DNA of 22,874 nucleotides from Streptomyces sp. WM6386 (GCF_000972385.1 NZ_JXTE01000097.1:1-22874); one strand, 5' to 3'. Counted from the first letter of the stretch, positions 6,666 to 14,276 are shown. The notes: a model not told the origin generated them from the sequence alone. Numbers and translations are program-made.

Positions 6666-7341
6666 CCCACCGGTACTGCAACTCCGGCCGACCCACCGCC
6701 CCGTACTGCGGAGCCCGGGCCGCTCTGCCCGCGTCCACGAGGTGCTCCAGGTACCGACGGGCGGTGATCCGGGAGATCCCCACGACCTCCGCGAGTCCGG
6801 TGGCCGTCAGTCCCTCCCCGCTGTCCCGCAGCGCCACGGTCACCCGTTCCAGGGTGGGTGCGCTCAGGCCCTTCGGCAGCGCCGCCGGACCGGGCGCCCG
6901 CAGTGTCGCCAGCGCCCGGTCCACCTCGTCCTGCCCGCTCGCCTCGCCCGCCGCCGCGTGGAACTCGGCGTACCGGATCAGCCGGTCCCGCAACGTGGCG
7001 AAGGTGAACGGCTTCAGGACGTACTGGACGACACCCAGGGAGACTCCCTCCCGTACCACCGTCAGGTCCCGCGCCGACGTCACCGCGATCACGTCCGCCT
7101 GATGCCCGGCGGCCCGGAGCGAGCGGGCGAACTGGAGACCGTGCACGTCCGGGAGGTGCAGGTCCAGCAGGAGCAGGTCCACCGGCGTACGGTCCAGCAG
7201 GCGCCGCGCCTCCGCCCCGGTGTGTGCCTTGCCGACGGCAGTGAAGCCCTGCACCCGGTTCACGTACATGACGTGCGCGTCCGCGGCGACCGGGTCGTCC
7301 TCCACGACCAGGACACGGATCGGCTGTGGCTGGGTCGTCAT
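6652..7341 (-). CDS. Response regulator, CitB/DcuR type
   Basis: Cytoplasmic response regulator, 229 aa, partner of the CitA-type kinase encoded upstream. The receiver domain (about 8-125) has acidic residues E14/D15/D16, phospho-acceptor D60 in LLLLDLHLPD, T88 in AVTSA and K110 in LKPF. The C-terminal half carries a winged-helix DNA-binding region with recognition helix GLAEVVGISRITARRYLEHL, ending YRWVKGP. Length and layout match the CitB/DcuR family. ATG at 7341 overlaps the kinase stop by ATGA, so the two are translationally coupled. The likely target is the divergent dctA promoter region (inference from family). Its 3' end overlaps the convergent membrane-protein gene by 14 bp. Confidence 0.94.
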   Translation of the reverse strand: MTTQPQPIRVLVVEDDPVAADAHVMYVNRVQGFTAVGKAHTGAEARRLLDRTPVDLLLLDLHLPDVHGLQFARSLRAAGHQADVIAVTSARDLTVVREGVSLGVVQYVLKPFTFATLRDRLIRYAEFHAAAGEASGQDEVDRALATLRAPGPAALPKGLSAPTLERVTVALRDSGEGLTATGLAEVVGISRITARRYLEHLVDAGRAARAPQYGAVGRPELQYRWVKGP

Positions 7342-9197
7342 GCGTCGCCTCCAGAAGCGGTACCCCGCGAACCGGCGCCCTCCGGCGCGGGAGCCCCACG
7401 CTCGGAGCCCTCCGGTTCGGCACCCTCCGGCCCCGGGGTTCGCGGCTCGATCCCCACCGGTGCGGCACCTGTCGTCGACGCATCTTCGGACACCGCAGCG
7501 CCCACCGCACGCCCGACCCCCATACCGCCGCCCCGCGAGGCCTCCCGCGCCGCCTCCCCGTCGTTCACCCACGAGGACGCCCGTACCCCGGCCTCCCCCG
7601 GCCCCCCACCCCGCAACGGCACGCGAACCTCGAACTCCGCCCCACCCCCGGCAGCCTCCGCCACCGTCAACGTCCCCTCATGCCGGCCGACCGCCTGGCG
7701 TACGAGAGCCAGTCCCAGCCCCCGGCCCCCCGGGCCCGCCGGCTTCGTGGAGAAGCCCCGTTGGAACACCGCCTCCGCATGCGCCGGATCCACGCCCCCG
7801 CCCGTGTCGGAGACGCGCAGCATCAGTTCGTCGGCTTCCGTGTACGCCGTCACCGTCACCCGCGCACCCACGCTGCCCTGCGCCGCGTCCACCGCGTTGT
7901 CGATGAGGTTGCCGAGGATCGTCACAAGGTCCCGGGAGGGGAGTGACGGCGGCAGCAGGCCGTCGTCCAGGCGGCTGTCCTCCGACACCACGAGCTCCAC
8001 GCCCCGCTCGTTCGCCTGGGCCGTCTTGCCCAGGAGGAGCGCGGCCAGCACCGGTTCGCTCACCGCCGCCACCACCTGGTCGGTGAGCGCTTGCGCCAGC
8101 TCCAGTTCGGCCGTGGCGAAGTCCACCGCCTGCTCGGCCCGGCCCAGTTCGATCAGCGAAACGACCGTGTGGAGGCGGTTCGCGGCCTCGTGCGCCTGGG
8201 AGCGCAGCGCCTGGGTGAAGCCGCGTTCGGAGTTCAACTCGCCCATCAGGGACTGGAGTTCCGTCACGTCCCGGAGTGTGACCACCGTGCCTCGGCGGTC
8301 TCCTCCCGACACCGGGGAGGTGTTGACCACCAGCACCCGGTCCGTGGTCAGGTGCACTTCGTCCACCCGGGGTTCCGAGGCCAGGAGCGCGCCCGTCAGG
8401 GGGGCCGGGAGGCCGAGTTCCGCCACCGAGCGGCCCACCACCTCGTCGGCCACACCCAGCAGTTCGCGCCCGCCGTCGTTGATCAGCGCCACCCGGTACT
8501 GGCCGTCCAGCATCAGCAGCCCCTCGCGGACGGCGTGCAGCGCGGCCTGGTGGTAGTCGTGCATATGGCTGAGCTCGGTCGCATTCATGCCGTGGGTGTG
8601 GCGGCGCAGCCGGGCGTTGATGCCGTACGTCCCGATCGCGCCCAGTGCGAGGGCGCCCGCCGCGACACCCAGCAGGGCCGTGAGCTGGCCCTGGGCCCGC
8701 TCGCTGATCGCCTCGACCTTGATGCCGGCACTGACCAGGCCCACCACCCGGCCGTCCTCCTTGATCGGCGTGACCGCGCGGACCGAGCGGCCGAGGGTGC
8801 CCTTGTAGGTCTCGGTGAAGGAGTCGCCGGCCAGGGCGGGGTCGATCCGGCCGAGGAACTTCTTCCCGATCTCCGACTCCGTCGGGTGGGTCCAGCGGGT
8901 GCCGCGCCGGTTCATGATCGTGACGAAGTCGACGTCGGCGTCGTGCATCACCCGCAGCGCGTACGGCTGGAGCTTCGCCGAGGGGTCGGAGGTGTGGATC
9001 GCCTCCCGTACCGACGGTGAGTCCGCGACCGCGCCCGCTACCGCCATGGCTTGGCGGCCCGCCGCGTCCTCGGCCTGGCTGCGGTCGCTGACGTAGGTGA
9101 AGAGCGCGTACCCCGCGACGAGCACCGCTATCAGCACGGCCTGCATGGCGAAGAGCTGGCCGGCAAGGCTGCGGGGTCTCGGGACCGGGATGTGCAT
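7338..9197 (-). CDS. Sensor histidine kinase, CitA/DcuS type
   Basis: Membrane kinase of 619 aa that senses an external carboxylate and phosphorylates the coupled regulator. Layout: TM1 at about 11-36; extracytoplasmic PAS/Cache-type sensor 37-168; TM2 about 172-195; cytoplasmic PAS about 215-318; dimerisation helix with phospho-acceptor His336 in SQAHEAANRLH, the CitA-type H-box; ATPase domain with N-box LGNLIDNAVDA (428-438), G1 DTGGG (464-468) and G2 GRGLGLA (491-497). Family members sense citrate, malate, fumarate or succinate, which fits the divergent dctA. Oddity: about 90 residues of Gly/Ala/Pro/Glu-rich sequence (530-619) follow the ATPase domain, where CitA-like kinases normally stop. 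ATG at 9197 has GGAGG 12 nt upstream, a rather long spacing; no alternative in-frame start is nearby. Confidence 0.94.
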   Translation of the reverse strand: MHIPVPRPRSLAGQLFAMQAVLIAVLVAGYALFTYVSDRSQAEDAAGRQAMAVAGAVADSPSVREAIHTSDPSAKLQPYALRVMHDADVDFVTIMNRRGTRWTHPTESEIGKKFLGRIDPALAGDSFTETYKGTLGRSVRAVTPIKEDGRVVGLVSAGIKVEAISERAQGQLTALLGVAAGALALGAIGTYGINARLRRHTHGMNATELSHMHDYHQAALHAVREGLLMLDGQYRVALINDGGRELLGVADEVVGRSVAELGLPAPLTGALLASEPRVDEVHLTTDRVLVVNTSPVSGGDRRGTVVTLRDVTELQSLMGELNSERGFTQALRSQAHEAANRLHTVVSLIELGRAEQAVDFATAELELAQALTDQVVAAVSEPVLAALLLGKTAQANERGVELVVSEDSRLDDGLLPPSLPSRDLVTILGNLIDNAVDAAQGSVGARVTVTAYTEADELMLRVSDTGGGVDPAHAEAVFQRGFSTKPAGPGGRGLGLALVRQAVGRHEGTLTVAEAAGGGAEFEVRVPLRGGGPGEAGVRASSWVNDGEAAREASRGGGMGVGRAVGAAVSEDASTTGAAPVGIEPRTPGPEGAEPEGSERGAPAPEGAGSRGTASGGDA

Positions 9198-9349
9198 GTC
9201 GTCAGTGTGCCTCCGACAGTAAGTGTGAACTAAATGAACGGAAGGGTGACCGCCCTCACAGGGCGGGAGATAGTCACGGCATTCCTCTAAAGCCCGGACG
9301 TGAGCCGCACGCCGGTGTCATCCGACGAAGACGTCAAAGGAGGGCAGCC
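9198..9349. promoter_or_regulatory. Divergent control region between the kinase gene and dctA, with a hairpin
   Basis: The 152-bp intergenic region is locally AT-richer near 9220-9236 (gtgtgaactaaatgaacgg), a likely promoter zone. It holds a perfect 7-bp hairpin, ccgccct-cac-agggcgg, at 9250-9266. An AAAGGAGGG at 9336-9344 is the dctA ribosome site. The response regulator probably binds here, as in other CitAB/DcuSR-transporter pairs, but I cannot point to its operator. The hairpin could be a 5'-leader element of dctA. Confidence 0.5.
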
Positions 9350-10732
9350 GTGGCCGCCAGCACCCCCGAAACCGCATCTGCCGCGCCCGCCAAGCGGGAC
9401 CGCACCCATTACCTGTACATCGCGGTGATCGTCGCGGTCGCCATCGGCATTCTTGTCGGCATGGTCGCGCCGGACTTCGCCGTCGAGCTGAAGCCCATCG
9501 GTACGGGCTTCGTGAACCTGATCAAGATGATGATCTCGCCGATCATCTTCTGCACGATCGTGCTGGGTATCGGTTCGGTACGGAAGGCCGCCAAGGTCGG
9601 TGCCGTCGGCGGTATCGCGCTGCTCTACTTCACGATCATGTCGATGGTCGCGCTGGGCATCGGCCTCGTCGTCGGCAACATCCTGGACCCGGGCACGGGT
9701 CTCGCGGTGACCGACGCGGTCAAGGACGCCGGTCACGCACAGGTCGACGCGGAGGCCAAGGACACCACCGAGTTCCTGCTCGGCATCATCCCGACCACGA
9801 TGATCTCCGCGTTCACCCAGGGCGAGGTCCTGCAGACGCTGCTCATCGCCCTGCTCGCCGGGTTCGCGCTGCAGGCCATGGGTCCCGCCGGTGCGCCGGT
9901 CCTGCGCGGTGTCGAGCACATCCAGCGTCTTGTCTTCCGCATCCTCGCCATGATCATGTGGGCCGCCCCGATCGGCGCCTTCGGTGCCATGGCCGCGGTC
10001 GTGGGCTCCGCCGGCGTGGACGCGCTGAAGGATCTCGCCCTGCTGATGCTGGGCTTCTACACCACCTGCGTCCTGTTCGTCTTCATCGTGCTCGGCACGC
10101 TGCTGCGGGTGATCGCGGGCCTGAACATCCTCACGCTCTTCAAGTATCTCGGCCGTGAGTTCCTGCTGATCCTGTCGACCTCGTCCTCCGAGTCCGCGCT
10201 GCCGCGGCTCATCGCGAAGATGGAGCACCTGGGCATCAGCAAGCCCGTCGTCGGCATCACGGTCCCGACCGGCTACTCCTTCAACCTCGACGGCACCATG
10301 ATCTACATGACCATGGCCTCGCTGTTCATCGCCGACGCCATGGGTACGCCGATGTCGATCGGTGAGCAGATCCCGCTGCTGCTCTTCCTGTTCGTCGCCT
10401 CGAAGGGCGCCGCCGGTGTCACCGGCGCCGGTATGGCCACGCTGGCCGGTGGTCTGCAGTCGCACAAGCCGGCCCTGGTGGACGGTATCGGCCTCATCGT
10501 CGGCATCGACCGCTTCATGAGCGAGGCCCGCGCCCTCACCAACTTCGCGGGCAACGCCGTCGCCACGGTCCTGATCGGCACCTGGACCAAGGAGATCGAC
10601 CGCGAGCGCGTCGACCAGGTCCTCGCCGGTCACCTTCCGTTCGACGAGAAGACCCTCCTCGACGACGGCCACGGGCCCGCTGTCGCGGATGTGCCGGAGC
10701 AGGGCGGGGAGAAGGAACTCGCCAAGGCCTAG
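9350..10732 (+). CDS. dctA: C4-dicarboxylate symporter DctA
   Basis: Inner-membrane cation:dicarboxylate symporter (DAACS/SDF family) for succinate, fumarate and malate, 460 aa, normal for DctA. Signatures: KMMISPIIFCTIVLGIGS near residue 62; re-entrant loop STSSSESALPRLIAKMEHLG near 280; PTGYSFNLDGTMIYMTMAS near 307; GVTGAGMATLAGGL near 358; NFAGNAVATVLIGTW near 395. It starts at GTG 9350 behind AAAGGAGGG, a strong site. It is transcribed divergently from the CitA/DcuS-type kinase operon, the classic arrangement for regulated dicarboxylate uptake. The last codons and stop are duplicated in a 25-bp tandem repeat, and a hairpin terminator follows. Dicarboxylates are the best guess from the DctA motifs; other acids are possible. 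Confidence 0.95.
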   Translation: MAASTPETASAAPAKRDRTHYLYIAVIVAVAIGILVGMVAPDFAVELKPIGTGFVNLIKMMISPIIFCTIVLGIGSVRKAAKVGAVGGIALLYFTIMSMVALGIGLVVGNILDPGTGLAVTDAVKDAGHAQVDAEAKDTTEFLLGIIPTTMISAFTQGEVLQTLLIALLAGFALQAMGPAGAPVLRGVEHIQRLVFRILAMIMWAAPIGAFGAMAAVVGSAGVDALKDLALLMLGFYTTCVLFVFIVLGTLLRVIAGLNILTLFKYLGREFLLILSTSSSESALPRLIAKMEHLGISKPVVGITVPTGYSFNLDGTMIYMTMASLFIADAMGTPMSIGEQIPLLLFLFVASKGAAGVTGAGMATLAGGLQSHKPALVDGIGLIVGIDRFMSEARALTNFAGNAVATVLIGTWTKEIDRERVDQVLAGHLPFDEKTLLDDGHGPAVADVPEQGGEKELAKA

Positions 10733-10763
10733 AGGCAGGGAACTGGCCAAGGCCTAGAGGCAG
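10714..10763. repeat. 25-bp tandem duplication at the 3' end of dctA
   Basis: Units 10714-10738 and 10739-10763 both contain gccaaggcctagaggcag and are identical except for one base (ggaactc versus ggaactg). The first unit carries the last codons and TAG stop of dctA. The second is outside the gene and shifted in frame because 25 is not a multiple of 3. It is seen directly, and the single difference suggests it is not brand new. Confidence 0.93.
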
Positions 10764-10790
10764 GGCCCGGCCTCGCGAGGGCAACAGACT

Positions 10791-10830
10791 CCGGGCGGTT
10801 GAGTAGCTCCCCCGTCGCTCAGCCGCCCGG
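10791..10830. terminator. Hairpin terminator between convergent dctA and tetR-family gene
   Basis: Arms ccgggcggttgag (10791-10803) and ctcagccgcccgg (10818-10830) pair over 13 bp with one G-U, around a 14-nt loop. There is no U-tract, as is common in Streptomyces terminators. Its position between two convergent genes suggests use from both sides. Confidence 0.75.
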
Positions 10831-10853
10831 GCGGTAATCCAAGGCAGTACAAC

Positions 10854-11471
10854 TCAATCGCTCAGCTTCGCCACCAGTTCGGTGGCACGAGAGGCGGGTA
10901 CGCCCGCCGCGGTCAGTACGGTGACCGCGGCGGAGCGGCCCGCCTCTTCGGGTGCCAGGAGGCCGTCGTTCACCGCCTCCATCACCGCGAACACCAGCTG
11001 CTCGTGGACGTACGCCAGGGCCGGCGCGGGCAGCGGGGAGGTGAAGACGCCCTCCTTCAGCCCGCGCTCCAGCAGTTCCTCACAGGCCTCGCGCACCGGC
11101 GCGAGACGTTCCCGGATGCCCTGCATCGTCACGCTGCGCTGGGCCAGCGCGACCAGGATGCGATAGCGGTCCGCGACCTCCCAGGTCGCCAGCGTGGCCC
11201 CGGCCAGCGCCCGTGCCGGATCCCCGGCATCCGCCCGCCCCGCCTCGTGCGCGGCGGCCACCGCCGCCACGGCACCGTCGACGAGGGTGCCGACCAGCGC
11301 CTCACGGCTGGGGAAGTGCCCGTACACGGTCCGCCGTACGACCCCCGCGGCGCGCGCGATCTGGTCCATGGACGCGTCCGGATCGCGCAGCAGCTCGGCG
11401 AGCGCCACGTCGAGGATGCGGCGGCGGTTGGCGTCGGCGCGGCTGGTGTTACCCGTGGTCATGGACGCCAT
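10854..11471 (-). CDS. TetR-family repressor of the adjacent MFS exporter
   Basis: A 205-aa DNA-binding repressor. The N-terminal HTH (about 15-60) reads RRRILDVALAELLRDPDA, then MDQIARAAGVVRRTVYGHFP, the TetR recognition helix, then SREALVGTLV. The rest is the all-helical ligand-binding and dimer domain. ATG at 11471 lies 4 nt after AAGGAGG; an in-frame ATG at 11462 (202 aa) is less well spaced. It is divergent from the MFS exporter, and the 126-bp gap holds three copies of a TTGCACA...TGTGCAA-type operator. The inferred role is drug-responsive repression of the exporter and of itself. A much longer ORF runs upstream in this frame to 13139, but it is antisense to the exporter and not a gene. 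Confidence 0.94.
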   Translation of the reverse strand: MASMTTGNTSRADANRRRILDVALAELLRDPDASMDQIARAAGVVRRTVYGHFPSREALVGTLVDGAVAAVAAAHEAGRADAGDPARALAGATLATWEVADRYRILVALAQRSVTMQGIRERLAPVREACEELLERGLKEGVFTSPLPAPALAYVHEQLVFAVMEAVNDGLLAPEEAGRSAAVTVLTAAGVPASRATELVAKLSD

Positions 11472-11492
11472 TGTGCCTCCTTCCTCATCTAT

Positions 11493-11522
11493 TTGCACAG
11501 TGCTGTGCAGCGAGCGTATATT
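11493..11522 (+). promoter_or_regulatory. Promoter of the MFS exporter gene
   Basis: TTGCAC (11493-11498), an 18-nt spacer and TATATT (11517-11522) form a sigma-70-like promoter reading toward the exporter. The -35 lies in operator 1 and the -10 abuts operator 2, so bound repressor would block it. The tetR-family gene must be transcribed from the same region on the other strand, but its promoter boxes are less clear. Confidence 0.65.
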
Positions 11523-11556
11523 GCACAGCGTTGTGCAAGTGCACAGTGCTGTGCAA
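11493..11556. promoter_or_regulatory. Three palindromic TetR-type operators in the tetR/MFS intergenic region
   Basis: Three 18-bp sites: ttgcacagtgctgtgcag (11493-11510), ttgcacagcgttgtgcaa (11521-11538) and gtgcacagtgctgtgcaa (11539-11556). Each is a dyad of TTGCACAG/CTGTGCAA half-sites around a 2-bp centre. Spacings between site starts are 28 and 18 bp. The second and third sites touch each other. These repeats between a divergent TetR gene and exporter are very probably the TetR binding sites. Binding is inferred; the repeats are seen directly. Confidence 0.88.
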
Positions 11557-11597
11557 CGCCGTGGAAAACCAGTCCGCTGAGGAAGGCCACCCCTGCC

Positions 11598-13271
11598 ATG
11601 CGACTCGTCATGACCGAACCGGTCGAGAGGATGGACCGCCCCTACGCCCGGCGTTGGTGGGCGCTCCTCGTCCTTTGTCTGAGCCTGCTGATCATCGTGA
11701 TGGCGAACACCGCCCTCACGGTCGCCGCGCCCGCCATGACCGAGGACCTCGGTCTGTCCAGCGCCGATCTCCAGTGGGTCATCGACGGCTACACCGTCCC
11801 GTACGCCGCGCTGATGCTGCTGCTCGGTGCGATCGGCGACAAGTACAGCCGCCGCGGCGCCCTGCTGCTCGGCCTGGTCGTGTTCGGTGGCGGGTCCGTC
11901 TTCGGGTACTTCGCCGACAGCTCTACGACGGTCGTCGCGGCCCGTGCCGTGATGGGCACCGGCGCCGCGATGATCATGCCGGCGACGCTGTCCCTGCTCG
12001 CCTCGACCTTCCCGCGCGCCGAGCGGGCCAAGGCGATCACCGTGTGGACCGCCACGTCGGGCGTGGCCATCGCGGCCGGTCCGCTGGTCGCGGGCGCGCT
12101 CCTGGAGAACCACGACTGGACCTCGACGTTCCTCATCAACGTCCCCGTCGCCGCGCTCGCGATCGTCGGCGCCCTGGTCCTCGTACCGCCGTCCAAGGCC
12201 AGGGACAAGGGCCGGATCGACTACGTCGGCGGGCTGCTGTCGGTGGTGTGGATCGGCTCGCTGGTCTACATGATCATCGAAGGTCCGCACTTCGGGTGGG
12301 GTGTGAAGGCGATCGCCGCCGCGGTCGTCGCGGGTGCCGGACTGCTGGCCTTCGTCCTGTGGGAGCTGCGTCACCCGCGCCCCGTCGTCGACGTCCGCCG
12401 CTTCACCGACCGCGGTTTCGCCGGCTCCAACCTCGCCGTCGCCCTGTTCTTCCTCGCCGTCTTCGGCGCCTTCTACTACCTCACCCAGCACCTCCAGTTC
12501 GTCCTCGGCTACAGCGCCCTGGAGACCGGCCTGCGCATGCTGCCGCTCGCCGGCGCGGTCTTCGCGGGCTCGGCCCTGACCGCCTTCCTCACCCCACGGG
12601 TCGGCATGAAGTGGACGGTCACCGCGGGCATGGTGGGCGGCACCGCGGCGCTTGCGCTGCTGACACAGGTGGACGCCGGTTCGTCGTACGGCGATTTCGT
12701 CGCCCCGCTCGCCGTCCTCGGTCTGGCGATCGGCCTCGCCCTCTCGCCCGCCACGGACGCGATCATGGGGGCGTTCCCCGAGTCCGAACTGGGCGTCGGC
12801 GGCGCGGTGAACGACACCTCGATCGAGCTCGGCGGGTCGCTCGGCATCGCGATCCTCGGCTCGCTGCTGGCGACGTCGTACTCGGACCACCTCGCCGATG
12901 CCACGGGCGGCAGCAGGCTCCCGGCGGCCACGCTCGACACCGCGCAGGACTCGGTCGGTGCCGGGTACGCCGTCGCGCAGGGCATCGGGGAGCAGGCCCG
13001 GCAGGTCGCCGGACAGGCCGCGAAGGCGACAGACCCCCAGCAGGCGGCCCAGCTGAAGGCACAGGCAGATCAACTCGCCGCCGGGGCCAGGCAGATGGCC
13101 GAGGCGGTCGGCTCCTCCTTCTCGGACGCGGTCGCCCACACCAGCCTCATCGGGGCCGTGGTCCTGGGCGTCGGCACGGTGTTGGTCGCGGTGCTGCTGC
13201 CGGGACGGAAGAAGGCGGCGGAGCCCGTCGAAGCGGTCGCGGAGGAGAAGGAGCTGGCCGGCAGCCGCTGA
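11598..13271 (+). CDS. MFS drug exporter, DHA2 (14-helix) type
   Basis: A 557-aa proton-driven multidrug exporter resembling QacA/EmrB/LfrA. Helix 1 is ALLVLCLSLLIIVMANTAL; ADLQWVIDGYTVPYAALMLL is the conserved helix 1-2 region of DHA2 proteins; GAIGDKYSRRGALLLG is MFS motif A; AARAVMGTGAAMIMPATLSL is motif B; WTATSGVAIAAGPLVAGALL is the antiporter motif C. About 14 membrane helices are seen. Near residues 430-510 a long Gln/Ala-rich, probably helical extracytoplasmic loop (ARQVAGQAAKATDPQQAAQL) precedes the last helix. ATG at 11598 lies 11 nt after GAGGAAGG; ATG at 11610 is an alternative. Expression is probably controlled by the divergent TetR protein through the three operators upstream. 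The drug range cannot be read from sequence. Confidence 0.94.
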   Translation: MRLVMTEPVERMDRPYARRWWALLVLCLSLLIIVMANTALTVAAPAMTEDLGLSSADLQWVIDGYTVPYAALMLLLGAIGDKYSRRGALLLGLVVFGGGSVFGYFADSSTTVVAARAVMGTGAAMIMPATLSLLASTFPRAERAKAITVWTATSGVAIAAGPLVAGALLENHDWTSTFLINVPVAALAIVGALVLVPPSKARDKGRIDYVGGLLSVVWIGSLVYMIIEGPHFGWGVKAIAAAVVAGAGLLAFVLWELRHPRPVVDVRRFTDRGFAGSNLAVALFFLAVFGAFYYLTQHLQFVLGYSALETGLRMLPLAGAVFAGSALTAFLTPRVGMKWTVTAGMVGGTAALALLTQVDAGSSYGDFVAPLAVLGLAIGLALSPATDAIMGAFPESELGVGGAVNDTSIELGGSLGIAILGSLLATSYSDHLADATGGSRLPAATLDTAQDSVGAGYAVAQGIGEQARQVAGQAAKATDPQQAAQLKAQADQLAAGARQMAEAVGSSFSDAVAHTSLIGAVVLGVGTVLVAVLLPGRKKAAEPVEAVAEEKELAGSR

Positions 13272-13300
13272 CTCACCGAACTCTTACCCGCGCCCACTAG

Positions 13301-13333
13301 CGTGCCGCGTCTGTCCAGTACAGGCGCGGCACG
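13301..13333. terminator. Hairpin between MFS exporter and DUF2127 gene
   Basis: Perfect 9-bp arms cgtgccgcg (13301-13309) and cgcggcacg (13325-13333) enclose a 15-nt loop. It lies 30 bp past the exporter stop and just upstream of the GGAGG of the next gene. It could be a terminator for the exporter or a leader structure affecting the next gene; the lack of a U-tract leaves this open. Confidence 0.5.
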
Positions 13334-13351
13334 TTGGTGGAGGCACGGGGG

Positions 13352-14122
13352 ATGGCGATCGACTGGGACCGGCGCACGTGCGCGCGTCGCGGACATGTGA
13401 CGTACGCGCCGGACGACCCCCGGCTGCGGGCGAGGCTGCACGCCGAGACCGCCCTCGGGGAGGTCTGGCGCTGTCTGCGCTGCGGCGACTTCGCACTGGG
13501 GGAGCCACACGGTTCCGGGCCGGCCTCCGAAGCCCCGCTGGTACCGCGCGGCAAGGTCCTGCGCGACCTGTTCATCCTGCGCTTCCTCGCCGTCGAGCGG
13601 GCGGTGCGCGGGGTGTTCATCGTGCTGGTGGCGCTGGCGGTCTGGAAGTTCAGCAACAGTCAGGACGCGGTGCGCAGCCTCTTCGACGAGTATCTGGACG
13701 TCTTCCGACCGGTGTTCAGGCACTTCCACTACGACCTCGACCACTCACCGGTCGTGGGCACCATCCAGAAGACCTTCGGCTACCGGCACAACACCCTGCT
13801 CCTGGTGGCGGTGCTGCTCCTGGCCTACGCCCTGATCGAACTCGTCGAGGCGGTCGGCCTCTGGTACGCCAAGCGCTGGGCGGAGTACCTGACGGTCGTC
13901 GCCACGGCCGCCTTCCTCCCTCTGGAGATCTACGAACTCACCGAGCACATCAGCTGGTTGAAGATCGCCACGTTGGTCCTCAACATCCTGGCCGTCCTCT
14001 ACATCCTCCTGGCCAAGCGCCTGTTCGGCCTGCGCGGCGGTCACCGCGCCTTCGAGGCGGAACGACGGAGTGCCTCGCTGCTGGAGGTCGAGGAGGCGGC
14101 GAAGGTGGGAGCCCCGGCCTGA
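13352..14122 (+). CDS. DUF2127 family membrane protein with Cys/His N-terminus
   Basis: A 256-aa membrane protein of unknown function. The C-terminal two thirds match my knowledge of DUF2127: about four helices, including LLLVAVLLLAYALIELVEAV, the highly typical RWAEYLTVVATAAFLPLEIY, and ATLVLNILAVLYILLAKRLF. The N-terminal 60 residues are extra and carry CARRGH (C10, H15) and CLRCGD, a Cys/His set that could bind a metal. ATG at 13352 sits 8 nt after GGAGG; an upstream TTG at 13334 in frame is unlikely. It is on the same strand as the MFS exporter, 80 bp downstream, with a hairpin between, so cotranscription is uncertain. No role is known to me. Confidence 0.85.
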   Translation: MAIDWDRRTCARRGHVTYAPDDPRLRARLHAETALGEVWRCLRCGDFALGEPHGSGPASEAPLVPRGKVLRDLFILRFLAVERAVRGVFIVLVALAVWKFSNSQDAVRSLFDEYLDVFRPVFRHFHYDLDHSPVVGTIQKTFGYRHNTLLLVAVLLLAYALIELVEAVGLWYAKRWAEYLTVVATAAFLPLEIYELTEHISWLKIATLVLNILAVLYILLAKRLFGLRGGHRAFEAERRSASLLEVEEAAKVGAPA

Positions 14123-14177
14123 GCGCTCCGCGGGAAGTGCCGCGATGTGCCGTCGGCCGTCCGGGGCGCCGTCGTGG

Positions 14178-14238
14178 CTGGTCGCGCCCCGCGGCGGAGC
14201 CGCATAGTGATACGGCCCCGCGCCCCTTCAGGGCGCTG
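14178..14238. repeat. Streptomyces-type intergenic double-hairpin element
   Basis: This lies in the 154-bp gap between convergent DUF2127 and marR-family genes. It has two GC-rich hairpins: gcggc-gga-gccgc (14191-14203) and gcgccc-cttca-gggcgc (14220-14236), joined by atagtgatacggcccc. From memory, a block beginning ctggtcgcgcccc and ending in a gcgcccctt hairpin recurs in many Streptomyces intergenic regions. It may act as a two-way terminator. The hairpins are seen; the repeat status is recalled. Confidence 0.6.
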
Positions 14239-14276
14239 CCGAACCATAACGGACTTCACCCGACCCGCTTACGGCC

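Noticed and set aside
5620..8556. Plus-strand ORF of 978 codons across several genes
   Set aside because: It runs antisense to the nucleosidase, response regulator and kinase and out of frame with the membrane protein; the translation is Ser/Arg/Pro-rich without motifs.
9250..9266. Riboswitch in front of dctA
   Set aside because: Only a single 7-bp hairpin is visible; no conserved riboswitch core could be recognised.
9287..10750. Minus-strand ORF of 487 codons
   Set aside because: It is antisense to dctA, whose family signatures are unmistakable; the translation is Asp/His/Arg-rich noise.
11472..13139. Upstream extension of the TetR frame to 761 codons
   Set aside because: It is antisense to the MFS exporter and passes through the operator region; the real start has a ribosome site at 11471.
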